Assembly: GCF_900115105.1 (NCBI RefSeq) | Contig: NZ_FOYP01000002.1 | Span: 537,080 to 601,079 of the forward strand | DNA from: Yoonia tamlensis | GTDB lineage: Bacteria > Pseudomonadota > Alphaproteobacteria > Rhodobacterales > Rhodobacteraceae | Direction: 5' to 3' | DNA length: 64,000 nucleotides | Part shown: positions 55,397 to 64,000 of the stretch, piece by piece | Layout of the letters: each line of letters begins with the position of its first letter | How positions within the stretch are numbered: the stretch's first letter is position 1 | Position numbers and translations under genes: made by a program | Notes under the pieces: model-generated | What the model was told of the DNA's origin: nothing | The model's input: only the letters and a program-made list of their open reading frames with translations | Database searches by the model: none

Positions 55397-56152
55397 TCAA
55401 AGCAGCCGTGTCGCCATGCCGCCATCCACAGCCAGCGGTGCGCCCGTTACAAAGCTTGCACGATCCGACAGGAGGAACATTGCCGCTTGGCTGATTTCTT
55501 TTGGATCGGCCATGCGTTTCACCGGATGAAGCCCCGCGATAAACGCATGTGTGTCCGCATCATCCCCGGCCATTGCGGTTTTTGTGCCGCCGGGCAGGAT
55601 CGTATTTACCCTGATACCTTCGGCCGCGTGATCACTGGCAAGCGATTGCATAAGCCCGATCAACCCCGCCTTTGACGCGGCATAGGCCCCCATGCCCGGC
55701 ATGCCCCCGTTGCTGAACCCCACAAAAGAGCTGGTGAACACGATGGCCCCGCCGCCATTTTTGCGCAGCAGCGGCAGTTGTGCCTTGGCCGCAAAAAACG
55801 CGCTGGAAAGGTTCGTTGCAATGACATCATCCCAGTTTTGTGTCTGCATTTCGGGGATTGGTCCCATGTCGCCCATGATCCCCGCATTGTTAAATGCGCC
55901 GTCCAGCCCGCCGAACTGCTCCTGCGCCAGATCGGCCAGCGCTTGGGCATAATCCGCATCCGTCACATCGCCTGCAAGGCAGGTAGCTGACCCGTTGCTT
56001 TGGGTGATTTGCCCGACTAGCGTGTTTAATTCTGATTGCCGCCGTGCGCCCAGCACAACATTTGCGCCCTGCGCCGCAAACAAGAGAGCGGAAGCCGCGC
56101 CAATGCCGCTACTCGCGCCGGTTACGATAATGGTTTTGTTCTTAAGTTCCAT
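55397..56152 (-). CDS. Short-chain dehydrogenase/reductase
   Basis: 251 residues from ATG 56152 (AAAGG is placed 7 bp upstream of it; ATG 56158 is also possible). TGASSGIGAAS coenzyme loop, NNAGIMG, a Ser in FTSSFVGFS, YAASK and a C-terminal DGGMATRLL. Reduces or oxidises an unknown alcohol. The terminal DGG-type motif is common in FabG-like SDRs. Confidence 0.88.
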   Translation of the reverse strand: MELKNKTIIVTGASSGIGAASALLFAAQGANVVLGARRQSELNTLVGQITQSNGSATCLAGDVTDADYAQALADLAQEQFGGLDGAFNNAGIMGDMGPIPEMQTQNWDDVIATNLSSAFFAAKAQLPLLRKNGGGAIVFTSSFVGFSNGGMPGMGAYAASKAGLIGLMQSLASDHAAEGIRVNTILPGGTKTAMAGDDADTHAFIAGLHPVKRMADPKEISQAAMFLLSDRASFVTGAPLAVDGGMATRLL

Positions 56153-56209
56153 CGACATGCCTTTCTTTTGTTGCATGTCGCTGATCTATGAAATACCGCC
56201 CGCAGGTTG

Positions 56210-56266
56210 CGACCCGTTTCTTGCGCCTTGAAAACGCGACAGAAAGAAGGCGCAAGAAACGGGTCG
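56210..56266. repeat. Perfect 20-bp inverted repeat
   Basis: Arms 56210-56229 and 56247-56266 are exact complements, separated by 17 bp; the left arm reads CGACCCGTTTCTTGCGCCTT. It lies between the glycosyltransferase stop and the SDR start; it could be a terminator, a repeat element or an RNA-processing stem. Confidence 0.7.
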
Positions 56267-56278
56267 TTTGGGGCGTAG

Positions 56279-56296
56279 GGTGGGTTTTAACCCACC
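56279..56296 (-). terminator. Hairpin at the glycosyltransferase 3' end
   Basis: GGTGGGTT (56279-56286) and AACCCACC (56289-56296) pair with a 2-nt loop inside GTAGGGTGGGTTTTAACC, 23 bp after the glycosyltransferase stop. It belongs with the similar hairpins at 38191 and 63957. Confidence 0.5.
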
Positions 56297-56318
56297 ACTG
56301 CCTAAAGGTTTATTGGGG

Positions 56319-57122
56319 TCAATAGGCAACCCCGTGCTTTTGGGCCAATTCAGCAAGCACAGAATTCTCGGGCGGCGTACCCTTAAACCGGTTGATCAGG
56401 CGCTGTCGTACACGTCTGCCGTAAAAATGAATGGAAACCGTGTCGTCTTGTACGCGTTCCCATGTTTTCCAAGCCTCACGAAAATAGAGGCGACGGTCTT
56501 CGAATGGCACGGGATAAAGCACATGAGGAGCCAAAGAATTTTTGAACTCATCATTTTTCTTTAAGAAATGTGAGAGTGCCTTTGGTCCCCATGCGCCCCA
56601 CGGCATTTCAGACACATGCATTGGGTCGTTATTGGCTTTCCGTTCTTCCATTTCTTTGACGTGCTTGGACAACATCCACGTTGGAATCGCATATTCGTCT
56701 TCGCAAAATTCTATCAAGTCATTCAGCGTCGCTGAATTTGAAGGAAGCGCCATGACGCCGTTTGCGATCACTTTGTCTGACTCGCGGCCAAAGAAATATC
56801 CTGCGCGGGGCTCGAAGGGTTTTAAGCAATACGCATCAGTGTCAGACCAGATCATCCCGTCATTTTGCGCCAACAAATGATATCGGAATTTGTCGGCGTA
56901 AATTGCAGGACTGCCGGTGCGATCATGCCGTACTATTTCTTTTGGTTTGGCCAATACGTCAGTCGCAGACGCAAGTTCCACACCGTCAGGGGCATTTTCC
57001 ACTTTCCCGTATGAGAAAAGCACCACAGGGTGTCCGACATGTATAAAAGACGTTAAACAAAGCCGTTCAACAAATCCAAGCGGTGGACCGTCCCAAAACA
57101 TGCCGATTGTTGGCAAACCCAT
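56319..57122 (-). CDS. GT32-like glycosyltransferase
   Basis: 267 residues. A DXD motif sits in MIWSDTDAYCLKPFE, with AIYADKFRYHLLAQN just before it and VIANGVMALP after; the layout resembles the capsular/OCH1-like GT32 family, using a nucleotide sugar. The gene has noticeably lower GC than its neighbours and is flanked by hairpins and a 20-bp inverted repeat, which suggests lateral acquisition. The substrate cannot be inferred. Confidence 0.72.
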   Translation of the reverse strand: MGLPTIGMFWDGPPLGFVERLCLTSFIHVGHPVVLFSYGKVENAPDGVELASATDVLAKPKEIVRHDRTGSPAIYADKFRYHLLAQNDGMIWSDTDAYCLKPFEPRAGYFFGRESDKVIANGVMALPSNSATLNDLIEFCEDEYAIPTWMLSKHVKEMEERKANNDPMHVSEMPWGAWGPKALSHFLKKNDEFKNSLAPHVLYPVPFEDRRLYFREAWKTWERVQDDTVSIHFYGRRVRQRLINRFKGTPPENSVLAELAQKHGVAY

Positions 57123-57221
57123 CTACTATTTCCCATCATTTTGCTAGGCCGCATTTTAGACTGGCAGCGCAATAAGTGTAAACAACTACCCCGTTGGCAC
57201 GATGCTTGACGCATTGTGGCT

Positions 57222-57794
57222 TTAGCGGTTCGCCCCCGGCACCCAAAGCACGTCGTTTTTGCCGTTGGCGTTTGCGATCCGGCTGGCTTGGAAAAACCAG
57301 TCGGACAGGCGGTTGAGGTATTTCACCGCTACCGGATTGACAGATTCTGCACTGGAAAGCCCCACAACCAGCCGTTCGGCGCGGCGCGACACGGTCCGGC
57401 ACAGGTGCAAATGCGCGGCAAGCGCGGACCCGCCAGGCAGGACAAAGCTGCGCAATGGATCAACCCGCGCGGTCATCGCGTCGATTTCGATCTCGAGCCG
57501 GCTGACTTGTGCGCCGGACATGCGCAAAACGGGATATGCGGCATCGGCGTCTTTATCCATATCGGGGCGGCACAGGTCGGCGCCCAGATCGAACAGGTCG
57601 TTCTGGATCATCGCCAATTGCGCATCCAGCTCGCCGCTTGCATGTAACCGCGCCAGCCCCACGGTCGCATTGGTTTCATCCACCGTGCCATAGGCATCCA
57701 CGCGCTGGCTGTGTTTTGCGACGCGGTCGCCATTGCCAAGCGCGGTTTCACCCGCATCGCCTGATTTTGTGTAGATCTTGTTCAGGACAACCAT
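57222..57794 (-). CDS. Corrinoid adenosyltransferase, PduO type
   Basis: 190 residues. MVVLNKIYTKSGDAGETALGNG (ATP-binding N-terminus), GTVDETNATVGLARL, LPGGSALAAHLHLCRTVSRRAERL and NRLSDWFFQASR are PduO-type signatures. Converts cob(I)alamin to adenosylcobalamin, needed by the mutases of the ethylmalonyl-CoA pathway. Followed by the twin-transmembrane gene in the same direction. Confidence 0.9.
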   Translation of the reverse strand: MVVLNKIYTKSGDAGETALGNGDRVAKHSQRVDAYGTVDETNATVGLARLHASGELDAQLAMIQNDLFDLGADLCRPDMDKDADAAYPVLRMSGAQVSRLEIEIDAMTARVDPLRSFVLPGGSALAAHLHLCRTVSRRAERLVVGLSSAESVNPVAVKYLNRLSDWFFQASRIANANGKNDVLWVPGANR

Positions 57795-57797
57795 GTC

Positions 57798-58004
57798 TTA
57801 ACCCGTGGTGCTGCGCAGATAGGCAAAGCCCACGATCAGTGCGACGGCAAAAAACTGCGCCCCGATCCGCCAGCGCATGATCCGGTTGGCGTGTTTGCGG
57901 TTGAATTCGCCGCCCTTTGCGAATGTGCCGATGCCGAACATAAGGATCGCCAGCACGGCCAGCGCCGCGATTGCGACAATCCAGAAAAACGGGTCACTTG
58001 CCAT
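57798..58004 (-). CDS. Twin-transmembrane (HIG_1-type) small protein
   Basis: 68 residues from ATG 58004 (AAAGGAT upstream). Two membrane helices (FFWIVAIAALAVLAILMFGIG and FFAVALIVGFAYL) with FNRKHANRIMRWRIGAQ between them, the HIG_1 pattern. Found beside the corrinoid adenosyltransferase and upstream by 3 bp in one unit. Bacterial members are of unknown role; eukaryotic HIG1 proteins assist respiratory complexes. Confidence 0.82.
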   Translation of the reverse strand: MASDPFFWIVAIAALAVLAILMFGIGTFAKGGEFNRKHANRIMRWRIGAQFFAVALIVGFAYLRSTTG

Positions 58005-58045
58005 GGGTCTATCCTTTTCGGGTTCCGTTGCCAGCGATGTAAAGC

Positions 58046-58873
58046 CTAGCCGCGTAAAATCAATGCGTCCAACCACCGCGTTGGCAGAATACGCCGTAAC
58101 GCGCCCATAAGATAGGTGGGCGTTGTCACATAATAGCGTGGCTTGGGCCGTTTGGCGGTCAGCGCGTGCAGCAGTTTTTTGGTCACGGCTGTGGCAGGCA
58201 GTTCAAACTGGTCCGGCCCGCTGTCGGTATAAAGCCGCGATTTCACTGCACGGTATTCATCCGCGCGCGCGGAGTTTTCCCAATCGATCCATTTTTCAAA
58301 ATGCGGGATCGCGTTTTTGCGGATGTCGGATGTGATCGGTCCGGGTTCGATCAGGATCACTTTGATCGGGGTGCCATGCATTTCGATCCGCAGCACATCG
58401 GTCAGCCCTTCGAGCGCGAATTTTGTGGATACATAGGCCCCGCGCCATTTCATTGCCACAAGCCCCAGCACGGATGAACAATTGATGATCCGCCCGTGCC
58501 CTTGCGCACGCATCACGGGGATGACCTGCCGCGTCAGTTCGTGATAGCCGAATACATTGGTTTCATAGATCGCGCGCAGCGCGCCTGTTGGCAGGTCTTC
58601 AACAGCGCCGGGGCAGGCGAATGCCCCGTTGTTATAAAGCGCATCAAGCGTGCCACCCGTTGCCGCCAATACCTGCGCCAGCCCGTTAGTGATCGTTGCG
58701 TGGTCATCATAGTCAATCAGCGGGCTGTCAAAGCCTTCGCTGGTTAGCCTGTCGCAATCCGCCTGCTGGCGGCAGCTTGCAAAGACCCGCCAGCCTGCCG
58801 CGCGCAGCCCGTGGGCGGCGTCATAGCCAATGCCTGATGAACAGCCGGTGATAAGGATGGTTTTTTGTGTCAT
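58046..58873 (-). CDS. SDR family oxidoreductase
   Basis: 275 residues from ATG 58873 (the frame opens earlier but the family starts MTQKTILITGCSSGIGYDAA). NNGAF, Ser in NCSSVLGL, YVSTK, and GPITSD show the classical SDR site. Resembles retinol/steroid-type SDRs; substrate unknown. Divergent from parC. Confidence 0.88.
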   Translation of the reverse strand: MTQKTILITGCSSGIGYDAAHGLRAAGWRVFASCRQQADCDRLTSEGFDSPLIDYDDHATITNGLAQVLAATGGTLDALYNNGAFACPGAVEDLPTGALRAIYETNVFGYHELTRQVIPVMRAQGHGRIINCSSVLGLVAMKWRGAYVSTKFALEGLTDVLRIEMHGTPIKVILIEPGPITSDIRKNAIPHFEKWIDWENSARADEYRAVKSRLYTDSGPDQFELPATAVTKKLLHALTAKRPKPRYYVTTPTYLMGALRRILPTRWLDALILRG

Positions 58874-58931
58874 GGCGCATATGTGCCGCGTTCGCTGTGA
58901 TGTGACAAGCACATGATCACGGTTTCTATGC

Positions 58932-58960
58932 TTTACGCCGCATTTGCGCGCGGCTAAACC
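58932..58960 (+). promoter_or_regulatory. Predicted promoter of parC, probably leaderless
   Basis: TTTACG (58932-58937), 17-bp spacer, TAAACC (58955-58960), then 6 nt to the ATG at 58967. No Shine-Dalgarno. Inference only. Confidence 0.3.
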
Positions 58961-58966
58961 AAACCC

Positions 58967-61273
58967 ATGAATGATAAGAGCAGCGAGCCCGCAATGGGGC
59001 CAATCGACACGACAGAAACGCTTCGCAAGGCCATTGGCGACCGCTACCTGACCTATGCGCTTTCGACAATTATGCACCGCGCCTTGCCGGATGCGCGCGA
59101 CGGGCTCAAACCCGTGCACCGCCGGATTCTATATGCCATGAGCAGGTTGCGCCTGTCCCCGACTGGCGGTTTTCTGAAATCTGCCAAGATCAGCGGCGAC
59201 ACGATGGGTGATTTCCACCCGCATGGCGATGCCGCGATTTATGATGCGATGGCGCGTTTGGCGCAGGATTTCAACGTGCGCTATCCGCTGGTGGACGGGC
59301 AGGGGAACTTTGGCAATATCGACGGCGATAACCCCGCCGCGTCCCGTTATACAGAGGCCCGCATGACCGCCGCCGCCGAGGCGCTTCTTGAAGGGCTGGC
59401 AGAAGATTCGGTTGATTTTCGCGACAACTATGATGGTCGCCTGACCGAACCTGCGGTGCTGCCTGCGACATTTCCGAACCTTTTGGCGAACGGATCCACC
59501 GGTATTGCCGTGGGGATGGCCACAAATATTCCGCCGCATAACCTGCATGAACTGATCGACGCGTGCCTGCATCTGATCAAAACGCCCGATGCGCGCGACG
59601 ACACATTGCTGAACTACATTCCTGGCCCCGATTTCCCAACCGGTGGCGTGATTGTCGAAACCCCTGAAAATATCGCGACCGCTTACCGGACAGGGCGCGG
59701 CGCATTCCGCCTGCGCGCAAAATGGGAGGTCGAAGACCTTGGCCGCGGCACATGGCAGATTGTTGTCACCGAAATTCCCTATCAGGTGCAAAAATCCAAG
59801 CTGATCGAAAAGCTTGCCGAAGTGATCCAGTTGAAAAAAGTGCCGCTGCTGGCCGATGTGCGCGACGAATCCGCCGAAGACGTGCGTATCGTGCTGGAAC
59901 CGCGCGCCAAGACCGTCGACCCCGAGGTCATGATGGGCATGCTGTTCCGCAATTCCGATCTGGAAACGCGGTTTAGCCTGAACATGAACGTGCTGATCGA
60001 CGGGCTGACACCCAAGGTCTGTTCGCTCAAGGAAGTTCTGCGCGCGTTTCTGGATCACCGCCGCGAGGTGCTGACCCGCCGCAGCCGTTACCGGCTTGAA
60101 AAGATCGATCACCGGCTCGAGGTCTTGGAAGGGTTTATCATCGCCTTCCTGCACCTGGACCGTGTAATTGATATTATCCGCTATGATGACGACCCGAAAA
60201 AGGCACTGATCGCCGAAGACTGGGCCAAGACCCATGTGCGCGCAACGTCAGAGGCAGACTATAGGTCGCCCACGGGCATTGATCCCGAAGTGTCGCTGAC
60301 CGAAACCCAAGCCGAAGCCATTTTAAACATGCGCCTGCGCAGCCTGCGCCGCCTTGAGGAAATGGAACTGGTCGCAGAACGCGACGCCCTGCGCGCTGAA
60401 CGCGCAGGAATCGAAGAGTTGCTTGCCAGTGATGATCTGCAATGGGCGCGGATTTCCGAACAGCTGCGCGAAACCCGCAAGATATTCGGCCGCGACAGCA
60501 TTGGCGGCGCACGCCGCACGCAATTTGCCACAGCTGCCGAAGTGGTCGATGTGCCGCTTGAAGCGATGATCGACAAAGAACCGATCACGGTTGTTTGTTC
60601 CAAAATGGGCTGGATTCGCGCGATGACTGGGCATATCGACCTGACCCGCGAGCTGAAATTCAAGGATGGCGACGGGCCTCGGTTTATCTTCCATGCGGAA
60701 ACCACCGACCGCCTGCTGGTGTTTGGCGCGAATGGCCGTTTTTACACGGTGTCAGCCGCCAACCTGCCTGGCGGGCGCGGTATGGGCGAACCCTTGCGGT
60801 TGATGGTTGATCTGCCGAATGAAACCGAAATCATTGATATTCTTGTGCATAAGCCGGACGCAAAACTGCTGCTGGCCTCGGCCGAGGGTAACGGGTTTGT
60901 GGTCCCCGAATCCGATGTTGTGGCGCAGACCAAGAACGGCAAACAGGTGTTGAACGTGGCCAGCGGCGCGGCGCTGGTGTGTAAACGTATTGACGGGGAT
61001 TTTGTTGCCGTGGTCGGTGAAAACCGCAAGGTGCTGGTGTTCCCGCTGGACGAGTTGCCCGAAATGGGCCGCGGCAAAGGTGTGCGGTTGCAAAAATACA
61101 AGGACGGCGGCCTGTCTGACGCCACAACATTCACCCGCGCTGACGGGCTTAGCTGGCTTGATCCTGCGGGGCGGACCCGCACGGAAACGGAATTGGACGA
61201 ATGGTCCGGCAAACGCGCAAGCGCTGGCCGGATGGCGCCGCGTGGCTTCCCGCGCGACAATAAATTCAACTAG
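58967..61273 (+). CDS. parC: DNA topoisomerase IV subunit A
   Basis: 768 residues. Catalytic Tyr128 in [24 protein letters not shown] and [14 protein letters not shown] in the breakage-reunion domain; GyrA-like coiled coil (about 330-500) and a C-terminal domain with beta-pinwheel-like repeats (about 525-740). Length and the absence of the GyrA-box pattern favour ParC over GyrA. Decatenates daughter chromosomes; partner ParE is not in this window. Confidence 0.93.
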   Translation: MNDKSSEPAMGPIDTTETLRKAIGDRYLTYALSTIMHRALPDARDGLKPVHRRILYAMSRLRLSPTGGFLKSAKISGDTMGDFHPHGDAAIYDAMARLAQDFNVRYPLVDGQGNFGNIDGDNPAASRYTEARMTAAAEALLEGLAEDSVDFRDNYDGRLTEPAVLPATFPNLLANGSTGIAVGMATNIPPHNLHELIDACLHLIKTPDARDDTLLNYIPGPDFPTGGVIVETPENIATAYRTGRGAFRLRAKWEVEDLGRGTWQIVVTEIPYQVQKSKLIEKLAEVIQLKKVPLLADVRDESAEDVRIVLEPRAKTVDPEVMMGMLFRNSDLETRFSLNMNVLIDGLTPKVCSLKEVLRAFLDHRREVLTRRSRYRLEKIDHRLEVLEGFIIAFLHLDRVIDIIRYDDDPKKALIAEDWAKTHVRATSEADYRSPTGIDPEVSLTETQAEAILNMRLRSLRRLEEMELVAERDALRAERAGIEELLASDDLQWARISEQLRETRKIFGRDSIGGARRTQFATAAEVVDVPLEAMIDKEPITVVCSKMGWIRAMTGHIDLTRELKFKDGDGPRFIFHAETTDRLLVFGANGRFYTVSAANLPGGRGMGEPLRLMVDLPNETEIIDILVHKPDAKLLLASAEGNGFVVPESDVVAQTKNGKQVLNVASGAALVCKRIDGDFVAVVGENRKVLVFPLDELPEMGRGKGVRLQKYKDGGLSDATTFTRADGLSWLDPAGRTRTETELDEWSGKRASAGRMAPRGFPRDNKFN

Positions 61274-61645
61274 CTAGCGGTGCTGGTCGATCAGGATTGC
61301 ATTCCCGTCGGGATCGGTAAGGGTGATTGAACCGGGGCCGGTGCCGTCGGGATCGGTCTGGTCATTCAATGTAATCCCCGCCGCCAAAAGCCGCGCCTGA
61401 ATTGCGCGCACATCGTCAAAAGGGTCAACCTCTTGCGCGCTTTGATCCCAGCCGGGGTTAAAAGTCAGCGTATTTTGGCCAATGAACCCGCCAAACAGCC
61501 CAAGCACAGTGTCGCCATTCTTGAGAATCAGCCAGCCCTGCGCCGCATCACCGCCAAAATCATCAAAGCCGAGGTGCCGGTAAAAATCGCGACTCTTGGC
61601 AACGTCCTTGACGTTCAGACTGATCGAAAATGCACCGAGTTTCAT
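61274..61645 (-). CDS. VOC-family protein (glyoxalase/bleomycin-resistance fold)
   Basis: 123 residues. SISLNVKDVAKSRDFYRHLGFDDFGGD and SITLTDPDGNAILIDQH are the paired beta-alpha-beta modules of the VOC fold. Substrate unknown; may bind a metal. The 3' end abuts the parC stop (convergent). Confidence 0.85.
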   Translation of the reverse strand: MKLGAFSISLNVKDVAKSRDFYRHLGFDDFGGDAAQGWLILKNGDTVLGLFGGFIGQNTLTFNPGWDQSAQEVDPFDDVRAIQARLLAAGITLNDQTDPDGTGPGSITLTDPDGNAILIDQHR

Positions 61646-61816
61646 CTTTTGTCTCCGTATTTGCCTGCGCTACCTATATCACGAATGCTGGGAGGTGCAG
61701 ATTTCAAGGCACGCCTGTCGGTTCACCGCTTGCCTGATGGCAGGAAAATGACAATGCGGAACGCGGATGCAGACGAACGGTAAGGGGGGCTCGCGCGCCG
61801 CTTGGGTCGCAGAAGT

Positions 61817-62605
61817 ATGGTCAAAAACATTGTGTGCAAACAGGGGCTTGGATTGGCCGAATACCGCAGTATAGTTTTGCCACAAACACATTTGGAAACG
61901 GATACCGCGACCGTGACGCCCTTTGGATCACAACTCTGGCTCTTTGATGGTCCTGCAGTAACAGGTGCGGCGGGTTTCCGGTTTCCCACGCGGATGGCCG
62001 TGGTCAGCCTGCCCGATAAAGGCGGATTATGGGTCTGGTCCCCAGTCGCGCTGACGCGGGATCTGCGCACCGCCATTGATGCGCTGGGCACTGTCCGGCA
62101 TCTGGTCGCGCCCAACAGTCTGCACCACATGTTTCTTGCGCAATGGGCGGCGGCCTATCCGGATGCACGGGTCCACGCTGCGCCCGGTTTGACGCAACAG
62201 GTCGCGGGCACTGCAGTTCATGCGACCATTGGCGATGAACCCGACCCCGACTGGGCGGGCGGGCTGGAACAGGTCGTCATGCGGGGCAACCGGATCACAA
62301 CCGAAGTGGTGTTTTTCCACCGTGCGTCGTCAACGGTGCTGGTGACGGATCTTTTGCAGCAAATCCCAAAAGGCTGGTTTCGCGGGTGGCGCGCTGTTGT
62401 CGCGCGGCTCGACCTCATGACAGCCCCCGTGCCGACGGTGCCCCGCAAGTTTCGCATGGCGATGACCGACAGACCCGCCGCGCGTGCCGGTGCCAAACGC
62501 ATATTGGAATGGCCCGCGCAGCGGCTTGTTATGGCGCATGGGGCACCGATGCAGTCAGGTGGGCAAGCAGCATTGCGGAATGCCTTTGGCTGGCTGGTCC
62601 GCTAA
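61817..62605 (+). CDS. DUF4336-family protein
   Basis: 262 residues from ATG 61817 (AGAAG upstream; TTG 61802 is an alternative). VWSPVALTRDLRTAIDALGTVRHLVAPNSLHHMF and VFFHRASSTVLVTDLLQQIP match DUF4336, which looks like a metallo-beta-lactamase fold without a full metal site. Function unknown. Confidence 0.82.
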   Translation: MVKNIVCKQGLGLAEYRSIVLPQTHLETDTATVTPFGSQLWLFDGPAVTGAAGFRFPTRMAVVSLPDKGGLWVWSPVALTRDLRTAIDALGTVRHLVAPNSLHHMFLAQWAAAYPDARVHAAPGLTQQVAGTAVHATIGDEPDPDWAGGLEQVVMRGNRITTEVVFFHRASSTVLVTDLLQQIPKGWFRGWRAVVARLDLMTAPVPTVPRKFRMAMTDRPAARAGAKRILEWPAQRLVMAHGAPMQSGGQAALRNAFGWLVR

Positions 62606-62689
62606 ACGATAATGCGGGATCCGGAAACGCCCGCTTTCGTCGCGCTTTTCACGATCGGTTGCTCTGTCGGGGCTGCGGTCGATATTCGC

Positions 62690-62718
62690 TTGATTTCCGG
62701 ACCGTTTGCGAATACATC
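62690..62718 (+). promoter_or_regulatory. Predicted promoter of tuf
   Basis: TTGATT (62690-62695), 17-bp spacer and TACATC (62713-62718), about 55 bp before the tuf ATG. Confidence 0.35.
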
Positions 62719-62773
62719 GCCCGCGATGTTGGACCGGGCCGCTATGGCCCCACAAAATTAAGGGCCCTGTGAA

Positions 62774-63949
<1,176 letters not shown>

Positions 63950-63956
63950 GCCGTAG

Positions 63957-63976
63957 GATGGGTGCTCGCACCCATC
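63957..63976 (+). terminator. Hairpin at the tuf 3' end
   Basis: GATGGGTGC (63957-63965) and GCACCCATC (63968-63976) pair perfectly, 8 bp past the tuf stop. No T-run follows, so it may be a repeat-derived stem. It resembles the hairpins at 38191 and 56279. Confidence 0.5.
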
Positions 63977-64000
63977 GCACGACAAATAAAGGCCGCTCCA

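Noticed and set aside
61679..61783. A 32-residue frame ending in NADADER between the VOC and DUF4336 genes
   Set aside because: Very short, no family, no ribosome site; kept out of the features.

Overview
The window looks like ordinary chromosome of a marine alphaproteobacterium of the Rhodobacterales (Roseobacter group). The evidence is gene content and order: pdxJ-acpS-lepB-rnc-era-recO, ChvI/ChvG followed by hprK-rapZ-EIIA-HPr, COQ9, a methylsuccinyl-CoA dehydrogenase of the ethylmalonyl-CoA pathway, and a BioMNY biotin transporter. I see no rRNA, tRNA, CRISPR array, prophage or intact insertion sequence. Nearly every stretch is coding, with many 1-4 bp ATGA/TAATG overlaps.

Layout. 0-8 kb: dapB (cut by the window edge), rbfA, a phosphodiester glycosidase, Nudix and SGNH hydrolases, a thioredoxin-TPR chaperone, a Lon-like domain protein, a Trm112-like protein, a methionine aminopeptidase, a ubiquinone-type FAD hydroxylase and an amidase. 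8.2-15.3 kb: a self-contained sugar-uptake operon (LacI regulator, binding protein, two permeases, cytoplasmic GH32/68-type enzyme, ATPase) behind two overlapping palindromic operators, with gene-poor, relic-like DNA on both sides. 15.3-26.7 kb: aminotransferase, ftsK, rpsU, COQ9, quinone oxidoreductase, TRIC-like channel, rnhA, methyltransferase, LysE exporter, ispH, NYN nuclease, folK, rpoZ. 26.7-35 kb: rsh, a DUF2062 protein and the pdxJ-to-recO operon, interrupted before recO by a 192-bp element with 31-bp perfect inverted repeats.

35-46 kb is a central-carbon and signalling block: mcd (with direct repeats over its predicted promoter), a TSUP transporter, pckA, chvI-chvG, hprK-rapZ-EIIA-HPr, an acyltransferase and 3-hydroxybutyryl-CoA dehydrogenase. 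46.5-53.5 kb is accessory: a DUF6473-like protein, a very short acyl-CoA ligase translationally coupled to a thiolase that has lost two of four catalytic motifs, then, convergent, bioM-bioN-bioY-nitroreductase, an HxlR regulator and an MBL hydrolase. 53.5-64 kb: etfBA, two SDRs, a GT32-like glycosyltransferase that looks acquired, a corrinoid adenosyltransferase, a twin-transmembrane protein, parC, a VOC protein, a DUF4336 protein and tuf.

The genes combine into familiar physiology: acetyl-CoA assimilation through Mcd with ETF as likely electron acceptor, gluconeogenesis through PckA, and carbon/nitrogen sensing through the incomplete PTS and ChvG/ChvI. The best candidates for undescribed biology are the short-ligase/altered-thiolase pair next to the biotin importer, the cytoplasmic GH68-like enzyme in its own ABC operon, and the 31-bp inverted-repeat element before recO. 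Several genes without a Shine-Dalgarno have a promoter-like -35/-10 ending 6-7 nt before the ATG, which suggests leaderless mRNAs.
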